DNA from: CAKXIK01 sp050947015
GTDB taxonomy: Bacteria; Bacillota; Clostridia; Oscillospirales; Acutalibacteraceae
Direction: 5' to 3'
NCBI GenBank assembly: GCA_050947015.1
Contig: JBMNVT010000034.1
Coordinates: forward strand, 1 to 8,346
DNA: 8,346 bases
A model generated the notes under the pieces. The model was not told the DNA's origin. It searched no databases and saw only the letters and a program-made list of their open reading frames with translations. Position numbers and translations under genes: made by a program. Shown here in pieces: positions 1-6,898 of this stretch. Numbering within the stretch: the first letter of the stretch is position 1; each line of letters begins with the position of its first letter.

Positions 1-57
1 TGGAATTTCATCGGGGCCGTTGAAATCCCCGTTGAAGCGCAAGAAAAGACGGCATAG
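1..57 (+). CDS. Possible C-terminal end of an unidentified protein (partial, enters from the left)
   Basis: Frame 1 is open from the left edge and ends at TAG (55-57), giving 18 residues, W-N-F-I-G-A-V-E-I-P-V-E-A-Q-E-K-T-A. The stop is the last three bases of the left arm of the following terminator hairpin, which would fit a gene ending there. A second frame is also open across this stretch, so the choice of frame is weak. The product cannot be recognised from so short a tail. Confidence 0.3.
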   Translation, partial: WNFIGAVEIPVEAQEKTA

Positions 58-91
58 CCTACATTGCTGTAAACTATGCCGTCTTCTTTTT
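46..91 (+). terminator. Rho-independent terminator
   Basis: A perfect 12-bp stem (46-57 with 74-85) encloses a 16-nt loop and is followed by CTTTTT (86-91). It would end transcription arriving from the left. It lies only 40 nt before the ZIP fragment, so that fragment has no obvious transcript of its own from upstream. Confidence 0.8.
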
Positions 92-125
92 AGAGATTTA
101 CATTATCCCTAAGCCGCACGGACAA

Positions 126-530
126 ATGGCGGTCGGTGTCGTATTTGCCGGCGTCGCTTCGGGCAATACGTCCATTTCCGCGGCAGGCGCATTTGCGCTC
201 GCTATCGGCATTGCTGCGCAAAATTTTCCGGAGGGAGCCATTATCTCGATGCCGTTGATCGGCAGCGGCGTTTCCAAACGGCGTGCCTTTTCTTACGGTG
301 TCCTTTCCGGCATTGTGGAACCGATCGGCGCCATTTTGACCATTTTGTTGACTTCTCTGATTACACCTGCATTGCCGTACATTCTGGCGTTCGCAGCCGG
401 CGCCATGATTTATGTGGTAGTGGAAGAGCTGATTCCCGAATCACAGGCCGGCGAACACAGCAACATCGGCACCATCGGCGCCGCCATCGGTTTTGCGCTG
501 ATGATGATTCTTGACGTCGCGCTTGGATAA
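126..530 (+). pseudogene. ZIP-family metal transporter, C-terminal half only (5' truncated remnant)
   Basis: The 134-residue product matches the second half of bacterial ZIP/ZupT/GufA metal permeases, which take up Zn2+ and other divalent cations across the cell membrane and usually run to about 250-270 residues. Visible are the second metal-site motif QNFPEG (residues 32-37), the SKRRAF loop, a helix with SGIVEPIGA, and AFAAGAMIYVVVEELIPES, the usual end of the family. The first metal motif (H-N-x-P-E-G), expected directly before MAVGVVF, is missing; the codons there read P-K-P-H-G-Q. Three N-terminal membrane helices are also absent. No ribosome site precedes the ATG, and a terminator lies 40 nt upstream. 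I infer a non-functional remnant. A short expressed peptide cannot be excluded. The family call is secure; the functional state is inferred. Confidence 0.85.
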
Positions 531-549
531 TCTGTTCTGCAGACCATCA

Positions 550-584
550 AAAAACGCCGAAAGCACAAGGCTTTCGGCGTTTTT
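550..584. terminator. Bidirectional intrinsic terminator between convergent genes
   Basis: A 15-bp perfect stem (550-564 with 570-584) has a 5-nt loop. The GC core, CGCCGAAAGC and its complement, is flanked by five A and five T, so both strands carry a U-tract. It serves the ZIP fragment on the + strand and the oxidoreductase operon ending at 634 on the minus strand. Confidence 0.92.
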
Positions 585-633
585 GTTCTGTTTCAGGAAC
601 AGATTCTTTTGAGAGGATAAGAAGGAAACCCGT

Positions 634-1464
634 TTAAACATTCACCCATTGCCCCGGAACAGTGAGTGCCTTCTGGCCTGCTTCACGCAAAGCCATGATG
701 GCAACCGTCTCCTCGTGCGGAACCGGCGCTCTCTTGGTACGGAAAAACTGCACTAAACCCAAAATAAAGCGATGGAAGAAATCGGACTTGACCTCCAGCA
801 CAGTGCTCCCGGTTTTGCTGTTAATATTCATCACAAACGGCGAACCGTGCTCATAACCGGAAACTGACGCGCACCGCCCATCCTCGAATTCGATAGTAAG
901 CAGGTACCACGCATCTGTTTTAAGCGCCATCACGCGCTGCGGACGGCTTTGCATCAGCATCATCAGAGGCTCCAGCTGGTGAATGGCATAAATTTCAAAA
1001 TCGTTCGGCCCCCACGAATTGATTGCGACAACCTTCGAAGGATCAATCTGAGCATATTCCTCCGCAAAGCGCAGCGCCGAGGTGGACCAGCACGGCGTAC
1101 CGGAAGCTTCTGCGACGGCAAAAACACGTTTTGCCGAGGCTTCATCCGGTGCGAAGGTCTTGTCCACATAGCAGGGCTTGCCGGAGCTTAGCGGCAAGCG
1201 GCAAAGCTGTTCATGCAGCTCACAGTTATCCGGCGAAAGAATAATCAGCCCATCGCTTTTTTCAATCAGCTCTTCCACAGTGGTGCACAGTTCAACGCCA
1301 AATTTTTTGCACCATTCAGCGCTTGTCAGCCCGCCCTTGGGGCTGTCGGCCAAAGCCCACGCGTATGTAATTTCCATTTCACCGCCGGATGCTTCCGAGA
1401 TCCACTGCGGATAATTATTGGCATGCCACTCATCCAGATAATAATCAATAAATCCCAGCTTCAA
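634..1464 (-). CDS. Gfo/Idh/MocA-like oxidoreductase, short divergent form
   Basis: This 276-residue protein appears to be a divergent member of the NAD(P)-dependent sugar dehydrogenase-like superfamily. The N-terminus (MKLGFIDYYLDEWHANNYP) takes the place of the usual beta-strand plus GxGxxG loop. VDKTFAP (residues 100-106) sits where the family has EKP, keeping the lysine (K102). A histidine in YAIHQLEP (H162) may match the family's catalytic-region His. It is shorter than the usual 330-390 residues. I chose the TTG start at 1464 because AAGGAGG lies 8 nt upstream and the protein then begins at the first conserved-looking strand; the longer frame to 1527 runs back into the preceding gene. 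It follows that gene after 25 nt and so is co-transcribed with it. It may be a partner subunit or act on the same sugar derivative. The substrate cannot be assigned. Confidence 0.8.
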   Translation of the reverse strand: MKLGFIDYYLDEWHANNYPQWISEASGGEMEITYAWALADSPKGGLTSAEWCKKFGVELCTTVEELIEKSDGLIILSPDNCELHEQLCRLPLSSGKPCYVDKTFAPDEASAKRVFAVAEASGTPCWSTSALRFAEEYAQIDPSKVVAINSWGPNDFEIYAIHQLEPLMMLMQSRPQRVMALKTDAWYLLTIEFEDGRCASVSGYEHGSPFVMNINSKTGSTVLEVKSDFFHRFILGLVQFFRTKRAPVPHEETVAIMALREAGQKALTVPGQWVNV

Positions 1465-1471
1465 ATCATGT

Positions 1472-1479
1472 TCCTCCTT
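1472..1479 (-). promoter_or_regulatory. Ribosome binding site that sets a TTG start
   Basis: The minus strand reads AAGGAGGA, with the GGAGG core ending at 1473, 8 nt before TTG (1464-1462). An ATG lies at 1469-1467 in another frame and meets TGA after two codons. It is only 3 nt from the GGAGG core, too close for good initiation. Confidence 0.75.
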
Positions 1480-1489
1480 CGGGCGTCCG

Positions 1490-2539
1490 TCAGAGCGCAA
1501 TCTCGCGGTGCTGCTCCGCGGAATCATAAATCGCCTGCATCATTTTAGCGGTGATAATGACGGTATCGATGTGCGACTGCAGCTTTTTGCCGGTTTTTAC
1601 ACAATCGACAAAAGCGTTAATTTCGTTTTCAAAATGCGGACGCATCTTGAATTCCGGCTTATATTCCACCAGTGCGCCATGTTCCGCAGTGTAGACGGTG
1701 AAGTATCCGCCGTAATCCAGCCGAATGCCCGCCTTGTCTCCCATAAAGTCAATGTACGTTTCGTTCGGCCCGATATTTTGCGCCCATGCACCCTCCACGG
1801 TAATAACCGGGCCAGCTGTGCGGACAAGCGCCGAAACGGAATCATCCACATCATAAATTCCGTCAAATTTCGGCGGACCGGCCCACATGTCGGTATAGGC
1901 GTAATTCTTCATATCACAGCCGAGCTTGCAGAAGGTTTCGCCGGAAACGGTCTTGGGGATGGGATCACCACAGCAATACATGACAATATCGAGGTAATGC
2001 ACGCCCCAGTCGATGAGAGAACCGCCGCCCGCAATTGCCTTGGTGGTAAACGCGCCGCCAAGCCCGGGGATGGAGCGATGCGCGCGAAAAGCCGCATGAA
2101 CATGATAAACATCGCCAAGCTTACCGTCATCGATAAACTTTTTAATCAGATTAACGCTGTCGTTAAAACGGTTCACCACACCGATATTCAGCACCTTGCC
2201 GGTTTCGTGCTGCGCCTTCTGCATCTCAAGTGCTTCCGCATAGGTTCGCGCCGCAGGCTTTTCACACAAAACGTTCTTGCCTGCGCGCAGGCAGTCGATG
2301 GAGATTGGCGCGTGCATGTTGTTCGGGGTACAAACTGAAACTGCCTCCACCTCGGAATCCTTCAGAATGTCGTGATAATCCGTTACCGCTGTGCCGCATC
2401 CGTATTTTTCCACAGCAGCCTGCGCGCGCTCCGGAATAATATCGCAGAAATACTTGATCTCCGCCTCCTCGTTTTTCAGATACGCCGGAATGTGCGCCGC
2501 ATTGGCAATCGTACCGCATCCAATAATTGCTACTTTCAT
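1490..2539 (-). CDS. Gfo/Idh/MocA family NAD(P)-dependent oxidoreductase
   Basis: This 349-residue protein has the standard family layout. An N-terminal Rossmann domain (about 1-125) starts MKVAIIGCGTIA with GxGxxA at 7-12. CTPNNMH is at 70-76, the signature CEKP is at 92-95 with likely catalytic K94, and the C-terminal alpha/beta domain carries GGGSLIDWGVHYLD with D177 and H181. All expected catalytic residues are present and the length is normal. The family oxidises or reduces sugars, inositols and related polyols in the cytoplasm using NAD(P). The start at 2539 is supported by AAAGGA about 10 nt upstream and by the conserved first strand; a longer frame to 2599 adds an implausible Lys/Thr-rich head. 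It stops with TGA 25 nt before the next, shorter oxidoreductase gene. Its own promoter lies at 2617-2625. The substrate is unknown; the neighbouring AraC and GH3 genes point to a glycoside or sugar. Confidence 0.93.
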   Translation of the reverse strand: MKVAIIGCGTIANAAHIPAYLKNEEAEIKYFCDIIPERAQAAVEKYGCGTAVTDYHDILKDSEVEAVSVCTPNNMHAPISIDCLRAGKNVLCEKPAARTYAEALEMQKAQHETGKVLNIGVVNRFNDSVNLIKKFIDDGKLGDVYHVHAAFRAHRSIPGLGGAFTTKAIAGGGSLIDWGVHYLDIVMYCCGDPIPKTVSGETFCKLGCDMKNYAYTDMWAGPPKFDGIYDVDDSVSALVRTAGPVITVEGAWAQNIGPNETYIDFMGDKAGIRLDYGGYFTVYTAEHGALVEYKPEFKMRPHFENEINAFVDCVKTGKKLQSHIDTVIITAKMMQAIYDSAEQHREIAL

Positions 2540-2580
2540 ATGCTCGAATTCCTTTCCGTTTGTTTTTGTTTTTACCGCGC

Positions 2581-2604
2581 GGGTTTCGCCTTTCGGCAAA
2601 GCCC
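2581..2604 (-). other. GAAA-capped hairpin in the oxidoreductase leader
   Basis: The leader transcript would fold GGG-TTT-GCC against GGC-AAA-CCC with single-base bulges and a GAAA tetraloop. No U-tract follows on either strand, so it is not a normal terminator. It lies between the predicted start of transcription (near 2610) and the ribosome site at 2551-2555. Its role is unknown; mRNA stability is a simple possibility. Confidence 0.5.
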
Positions 2605-2616
2605 GGCTCTGCTTTC

Positions 2617-2625
2617 ATTATATCA
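2617..2625 (-). promoter_or_regulatory. Extended -10 promoter for the two oxidoreductase genes
   Basis: The minus strand reads TGATATAAT, an ideal extended -10 (TG at 2625-2624, TATAAT at 2622-2617). The region 16-18 nt upstream is T-rich with no good -35, as is common for extended -10 promoters. Transcription would start near 2610 and leave a leader of about 70 nt. The oxidoreductases could thus be expressed separately from the AraC gene. Confidence 0.65.
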
Positions 2626-2683
2626 TAGGAAAAGAAAAAAAGAATTACCATATTTTACGGAACAGTTAACCTTGTTTGACATT

Positions 2684-3715
2684 TTAATAGAAATCATCGC
2701 TTGATTCTCCAGCCAAACTATTATTTTTTCGTACGATATCATCATCCTCTGCCAAAAGCAGATTTTGCCGGACCGCGCCCGGCGAAACGGCCTTCGCCTG
2801 GCTCCTCGGCAGCCTGTCAGGGTCATATCCTTTAAAATTGCAATTGGCGTAATCCCGTGCGCTCATGCCGACCGTCCTGCGAAATGCTCTGCTGAAGGCC
2901 TGCGGCGTCTGGTAATGCAGCATGTCGGCAATGGCGCTGAGCGAATATTCCCCCAGTTTCATCAGCTCGATGGCATAAACAATCCGAAGCTCGCTGACAT
3001 AGCGCTGCAGTGTCATCCCCGTTTTCTGGTGAAAAAGCCGGGAAAGGTAGGCTTCGCTGTAACCCAGCTTTTCTGCAACCTCCCCTGTGCCGGAAAGCGT
3101 GCCAAGGTGGCTTTCAATATAGCGCATCATGCGGTAGACCGTTTCCTCCGTGGCCGATTCCCCTGCACCCAGCAGCGGGACTTCAGCCTGCTCCCGCACA
3201 AAATCCCGGTAAGTCAGCAGCAAAAGCTCCTGAACCAGAATTTCAAACAACAGATGGTCCTCCAGCGTAAGATCATAAAATTCGCGCAGCGCGCGCGGAA
3301 AATACAGTGACATTCCTTCATGATCCGGCACGATCTGCCGCTTGGACGCCGCCAGATGATCGCGCACCGGACACCACGCCGACCCAAGATCTCCCGGGTG
3401 AAACCGGTAACCGAGATAGGCAAAACGGAGCTTTTCCGACCGGTCGGAACGAATGAAATGCCGCTGGCCCGTTTTGTTCAGCACAACATCCCCCGGGTGA
3501 ACGGCAAAGGGCACGTCGTCGATGTAAAACACGCCTTTTCCAGATAGAATAAAGCTGATTTCGTCGCACTGCTGTACATGCAGCGGAATTTCGTATTCCC
3601 GCTCACAGCAGATTTCTCCCACCTGATACAGATCGAACAGACGAAAGCGAATTGGATTCTGCCCGAACGCCTTATCCAGATGAAAGCTGGTGCCGAAGTC
3701 CTTTTTGATCACCAT
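2684..3715 (-). CDS. AraC/XylS-family transcriptional regulator with cupin-like sensor domain
   Basis: This 343-residue protein has an AraC-type cupin-like ligand domain (about 25-110) with IPLHVQQCDEISFILSGKG and FAVHPGDVVLNKTGQRH. After an all-alpha linker it carries the two helix-turn-helix motifs, EVAEKLGYSEAYLSRLFHQ (212-230) and AIADMLHYQTPQAFSRAF (261-278). Proteins of this type usually activate sugar-use genes on ligand binding. I chose ATG at 3715 because GAGGGGG lies 6 nt upstream; the alternative ATG at 3733 overlaps that ribosome site. The family normally ends near the ARDY motif (286-289), but this protein runs about 54 residues further, with an acidic, polar tail ending ESSDDFY. 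It lies divergent from the GH3 gene and upstream of the oxidoreductases, the likely targets. A promoter for it is at 3812-3840. Confidence 0.92.
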   Translation of the reverse strand: MVIKKDFGTSFHLDKAFGQNPIRFRLFDLYQVGEICCEREYEIPLHVQQCDEISFILSGKGVFYIDDVPFAVHPGDVVLNKTGQRHFIRSDRSEKLRFAYLGYRFHPGDLGSAWCPVRDHLAASKRQIVPDHEGMSLYFPRALREFYDLTLEDHLLFEILVQELLLLTYRDFVREQAEVPLLGAGESATEETVYRMMRYIESHLGTLSGTGEVAEKLGYSEAYLSRLFHQKTGMTLQRYVSELRIVYAIELMKLGEYSLSAIADMLHYQTPQAFSRAFRRTVGMSARDYANCNFKGYDPDRLPRSQAKAVSPGAVRQNLLLAEDDDIVRKNNSLAGESSDDFY

Positions 3716-3721
3716 GGCTGT

Positions 3722-3729
3722 CCCCCTCT
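3722..3729 (-). promoter_or_regulatory. Ribosome binding site of the AraC gene
   Basis: AGAGGGGG on the minus strand lies 6 nt before ATG at 3715. This decides against the upstream ATG at 3733, which has no comparable site. Confidence 0.7.
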
Positions 3730-3811
3730 TCATTGTTCTTGTACCCGTAGCGTCAGCGCCGACACCACGGCCGTTCCGGTTCGGCAGGCCTACCCTGCAT
3801 GATTCAGTGTT

Positions 3812-3840
3812 ATTATACTATTTTGCTGCGTCGTTCTCAA
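3812..3840 (-). promoter_or_regulatory. Promoter of the AraC regulator gene
   Basis: The minus strand has TTGAGA (3840-3835), a 17-nt spacer and a perfect TATAAT (3817-3812). Transcription would begin near 3805, giving a leader of about 90 nt before the ATG at 3715. It is back to back with the GH3 promoter, their -35 boxes 36 nt apart, so one bound regulator could act on both. Confidence 0.82.
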
Positions 3841-3874
3841 CCGGTAATAAAAAAACGCAGAGTGCTGTTCCACT

Positions 3875-3914
3875 GTTTGTTTTTCCTGATTTTTATGGTA
3901 TACTGAAAACAAAC
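3875..3914. promoter_or_regulatory. Inverted repeat enclosing the GH3 promoter (candidate operator)
   Basis: Arms GTTTGTTTT (3875-3883) and AAAACAAAC (3906-3914) are perfect 9-bp complements centred between the -35 and -10 of the GH3 promoter. The left arm covers the -35; the right arm covers the expected transcription start. Position and symmetry suggest a binding site for a dimeric repressor or the local AraC protein, though AraC proteins more often use direct repeats. The arms are AT-rich, so chance is possible. Confidence 0.5.
3877..3904 (+). promoter_or_regulatory. Promoter of the GH3 gene
   Basis: TTGTTT (3877-3882), a 16-nt spacer and TATACT (3899-3904) are visible, with TG at 3896-3897 forming an extended -10 (TGGTATACT). 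Transcription would start near 3911, about 50 nt before the ATG. Confidence 0.75.
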
Positions 3915-3918
3915 GATT

Positions 3919-3940
3919 GGAGAAACAGCCCGATTTCTCC
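3919..3940 (+). other. Hairpin in the GH3 5' leader
   Basis: GGAGAAA (3919-3925) pairs perfectly with TTTCTCC (3934-3940) around an 8-nt loop. It ends 5 nt before the ribosome site and occupies much of the short leader. It lacks a U-tract, so it is not a terminator. It may affect translation or mRNA stability. Confidence 0.45.
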
Positions 3941-3945
3941 GGGAA

Positions 3946-3953
3946 AAGGGGAG
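3946..3953 (+). promoter_or_regulatory. Ribosome binding site of the GH3 frame
   Basis: AAGGGGAG lies 8 nt before ATG at 3962. This strong site supports that start over an in-frame TTG at 3917 and shows that the translation signals of this broken gene are intact. Confidence 0.8.
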
Positions 3954-3961
3954 TTTTGCAC

Positions 3962-6103
3962 ATGAAAGATTTTTCCGTCCTGATCGGGCAAATGACTGTT
4001 CCGGAAAAGCTGGCACAGATGACCCAGCTGATGGGCGATTGTTTTGTGACCGAAGGCTTTGGCAAGCTGATGGGGATCAGTTATGGCTTTGATGTTCCGG
4101 AGGAACTGGCCTAGAACGTCGGCTCCGTTCTGGCAATGAGCGGCGCACAGAAGCTGCGCGAGGTTCAGAAAAGTTATCTGGAACACAACCGCAACAAGAT
4201 TCCGCTGCTGTTCATGCATGACGTGATCCACGGTTTCCGCACCATTTTTCCTGCTCCGCTGGCTATGGCCTGATCCTTTGATCCGGATCTTGTTGAGCAG
4301 GCAGCATCGATCGCCGCAAAGGAAGCTGCCGTCAGCGGCCTGCACGTCACCTTTTCCCCGATGGCAGACCTTGTTCGCGACTGCCGCTGGGGACGCGTGA
4401 TCGAAAGCAGCGGCGAAGACCCGCTGCTCGACTGCATGATGACACAGGCTGCCGTGCGCGGTTATCAGGGCGACGACATCGGCCAGCCGTACCGTCTTGC
4501 CGCCTGCTTAAAGCACTTTGCCGGTTACGGAGCAGCGGAGGGTGGGCGTGATTACAACACGACCGAAATCAGCACATATCAACTGGAAAACTTTTATCTT
4601 CCGGCCTATCGGGCCGCGGTGGATGCAGGCTGTAAACTGGTCATGAGCGCCTTCAATGCGCTCAACGGCGTTCCCTGCACCGCAAACCGAGCTCTGTTCC
4701 GTGACCTGCTGCGCGAAAAGTGGGGCTTCAAGGGCACCGTAATCACCGACTGCACCGCGCTTTACGAGCTTGTTCCGCACGGCTATGCCGCCGATGAAGC
4801 CGACGCGGCTCAACGTGCGCTGGAGGCCGGCATGGACATCGAAATGGCGTCCACCGCATTTTACAAGGAGCTTCCGGCGCTGGTCGCCGAAGGCAAAGTT
4901 CCGGAATCACTGTTGGACGAAGCAGTCCTGCGCATTTTGGAGTTGAAGGACGAACTCGGCCTGTTTGAAAATCCGTACAAGGATGCCGACGAAGAAATGG
5001 AAAAAAAGATCCTGCTCTGCAACGAGCACCGCACGACAGCGCGGGAAGCCGCCGCCAGATCCATGGTTCTTCTCAAAAACGAAAACGGTGTTCTGCCGCT
5101 GCAGAAGGGCAAAAAAATTGCGCTTTGCGGCCCTTACGCTGATAGCCGTATGCTGCTGGACATCTGGAAATGTGAAGGACACGAGGAAGAGTGCGTTTCT
5201 CTTGCGGACGGACTGCGCGGACGCGCCGACATCTGTGTTGCCGGCGGTTGCGAATGGAGCGAAGAAAAGGAACAGCCCACCCCGGTGGACAAGGTTGTTG
5301 CCGCGGCTGCAGACTGCGATGTGATCGTTCTTGCACTGGGCGAACACCCCTCCATGAGCGCCGAAGCCGGAAGCCGGGCCTATATCACGTTGCCCGCCGA
5401 TCAGCTTGCGCTTGCCGATCGGCTTCTTGCGCTGGGCAAGCAGACCGTGCTGGTGCTCTATTCCGGGCGTCCGCTGGAGCTTGGCTCCCTTGCCGACCGT
5501 GTGGACGCGATCTGGGAGGCCTGGTTCCCCGGAACAGAGGGCGGAAACGCGCTGGCTGATTTGCTTTTGGGAGAAAAGGAACCCGCCGCCCGGCTTGCGA
5601 TGAGTTTTCCACATACGGTTGGTCAGCTCCCGCTCTATTACAACGCACTGCCCACCGGACGGCCAGACGTTGGCCAGGAGCGCTATGCCTCCAAATACAT
5701 TGACTCCCCGCACGACGCAAAATATCCGTTTGGCTTCGGCCTGAGCTACACCACGTTTGAATACTCGCCGGTCACGCTTTCCGCCGAAAGCATGACAGAA
5801 GGTGATACGATCCTCGCGAGCGTATCGGTCCGGAACACCGGGACGCGCCGCGGAGAAGAGCTTGTCCAGCTTTACCTGCGCGATCTTGCTGGAAGTTATG
5901 CTCGTCCTGTCAAAATGCTGAAGGCATTTCGCCGCGTTTCCCTACAGCCCGGCGAAACACAGACGGTATCCTTTACGATCGACACCGAAATGCTGAAATA
6001 TTACACCAAGGATAACGGTTACGCCGCGGAAACCGGCGATTTTCTGGCCTTTATCGGCCCTGATTCCTCTGTTCGCGACGGTATGCGCTTTACTTTGAAA
6101 TAA
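3962..6103 (+). pseudogene. GH3 beta-glycosidase (BglX-like), interrupted by TAG at codon 51 and TGA at codon 104
   Basis: Read through both stops, one uninterrupted frame of 713 residues covers a whole GH3 enzyme, which removes terminal beta-linked glucose or xylose from oligosaccharides. Present are the N-terminal barrel (HDVIHGFRT, DCRWGRVIES, KHFAGYG at 184-190), the likely nucleophile D263 in VITDC, the C-terminal GH3 domain with GEHPSMSAEAGSR (likely acid/base E468) and WFPGTEGGNA, and a fibronectin III-like end domain from about 590 that opens GFGLSYTTF. There is no signal peptide, so the product would be cytoplasmic. The stops are TAG at 4112-4114 and TGA at 4271-4273; flanking codons still read as good GH3 sequence and there is no frameshift. 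An internal ATG (4361) could give only a fragment lacking 133 residues, including the HDVIHG substrate-binding region. The best reading is a recently inactivated gene; sequencing error or stop readthrough are alternatives. Confidence 0.85.
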
Positions 6104-6116
6104 CAGACGAAACAAC

Positions 6117-6167
6117 AGAACTGCCCGAAGCAGCAGACGCTTTTTCTCTGCTGTTCCAGGCAGTTCT
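6117..6167. terminator. Two-part hairpin terminator between convergent GH3 and response-regulator genes
   Basis: The outer stem AGAACTGCC (6117-6125) pairs with 6159-6167 and the inner stem CAGCAGA (6131-6137) with 6147-6153. They are separated by a symmetric 5x5 internal loop, and a T-rich apical loop tops the structure. ATTTTC follows on the + strand; a moderately U-rich stretch follows on the minus strand. It most likely ends both transcripts, though the tails are weaker than at 550-584. Confidence 0.75.
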
Positions 6168-6184
6168 ATTTTCATGGGATGAAA

Positions 6185-6898
6185 CTATTTTTCTTTGTCT
6201 TCCATGCGGTATCCGACGCCAACCTCGGTAAAAATATAGCGGGGATCCGCGGGGTTTTTTTCAATTTTACGACGTATGTTCGCCATGTTTACCCGCAGAA
6301 TCTGGTTATCTCCGCTTGTATTCGGGCCCCAGATATTCTTGCGCAAAAAGTCATAAGTCAAAACCTTTCCCGCGTGTTTCCCCAACAGTGCAACAATTTT
6401 ATATTCATTCTGCGTCAGTTGAACATCCTTTCCCTCCAAATAAACACGGCGGCGGTTGTAGTCAATGACCAGACTGCCCATGCGCAAAAGACCATCCCGC
6501 AGGAGCTCCTCATCCTGTGTTCCTTCATTGCGCGAATGACGGATCGCCGTCCGAATGCGCGCCAGCAATTCCTGTATTCCGAACGGCTTGGTAATATAAT
6601 CATCTGCACCAAGGTCTAATGCTTTCACCTTATCCCCCTGCTGCATCCGCGCTGACACCACCAAAATTGGCACCTGAGACCACCTTCTGACCACGCGGAT
6701 CAAATTCAGACCGTCACCGTCCGGCAGCCCCAGATCGAGCAAAACGACATCAGGACAGTGAGAGCAAATGATCGCTTCCGCTTCTGCCACAGTTTTTGCA
6801 GTCACAACATTGTAGCGATTTGCTTCCAAAATAGTCTGTAAAAAATCTGATATCGTCTTTTCATCTTCCACGATTACAACTGTAACTTTATTTTCCAT
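6185..6898 (-). CDS. OmpR/KdpE-family response regulator
   Basis: This 237-residue protein is a complete two-component regulator. The receiver domain (about 5-118) has the acidic pair E11-D12, phosphorylation site D55 in LLDLGLPDGDG, S82 and K104 in the KPF motif. The C-terminal winged-helix domain (about 138-233) has LTQNEYKIVALL, an RRKIEKNP segment and the EVGVGYRM ending typical of KdpE-like proteins. All switch residues are present. The start at 6898 (MENKVTVVIVEDE) fits the domain border and has AAAGGA 10 nt upstream; the frame extends to 6994 but the extra 32 residues look non-coding. It lies 143 nt downstream of the kinase gene on the same strand, in the order seen in kdpD-kdpE. It ends with TAG, so TAG works as a stop in this genome. 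Potassium control is only suggested by similarity; targets are unknown. Confidence 0.93.
   Translation of the reverse strand: MENKVTVVIVEDEKTISDFLQTILEANRYNVVTAKTVAEAEAIICSHCPDVVLLDLGLPDGDGLNLIRVVRRWSQVPILVVSARMQQGDKVKALDLGADDYITKPFGIQELLARIRTAIRHSRNEGTQDEELLRDGLLRMGSLVIDYNRRRVYLEGKDVQLTQNEYKIVALLGKHAGKVLTYDFLRKNIWGPNTSGDNQILRVNMANIRRKIEKNPADPRYIFTEVGVGYRMEDKEK

Noticed and set aside
1508..2338. Long + strand open frame (276 codons) opposite the oxidoreductase
   Set aside because: It is antisense to a clear family member with all motifs; its translation shows no domain and it has no ribosome site.
3752..3800. Upstream peptide of 15 codons in the AraC leader (ATG at 3800 on the minus strand)
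   Set aside because: No ribosome site precedes it and the Arg/Pro-rich product shows no attenuation pattern.
4271..4300. TGA in GH3 as a selenocysteine codon
   Set aside because: A weak GATCC/GGATC pairing follows, but there is no convincing SECIS hairpin, GH3 enzymes are not known selenoproteins, and an upstream TAG is present as well.
4907..5713. Long minus-strand open frame (268 codons) opposite the GH3 gene
   Set aside because: It is a shadow of biased codon use in GH3; no promoter, ribosome site or recognisable domain.
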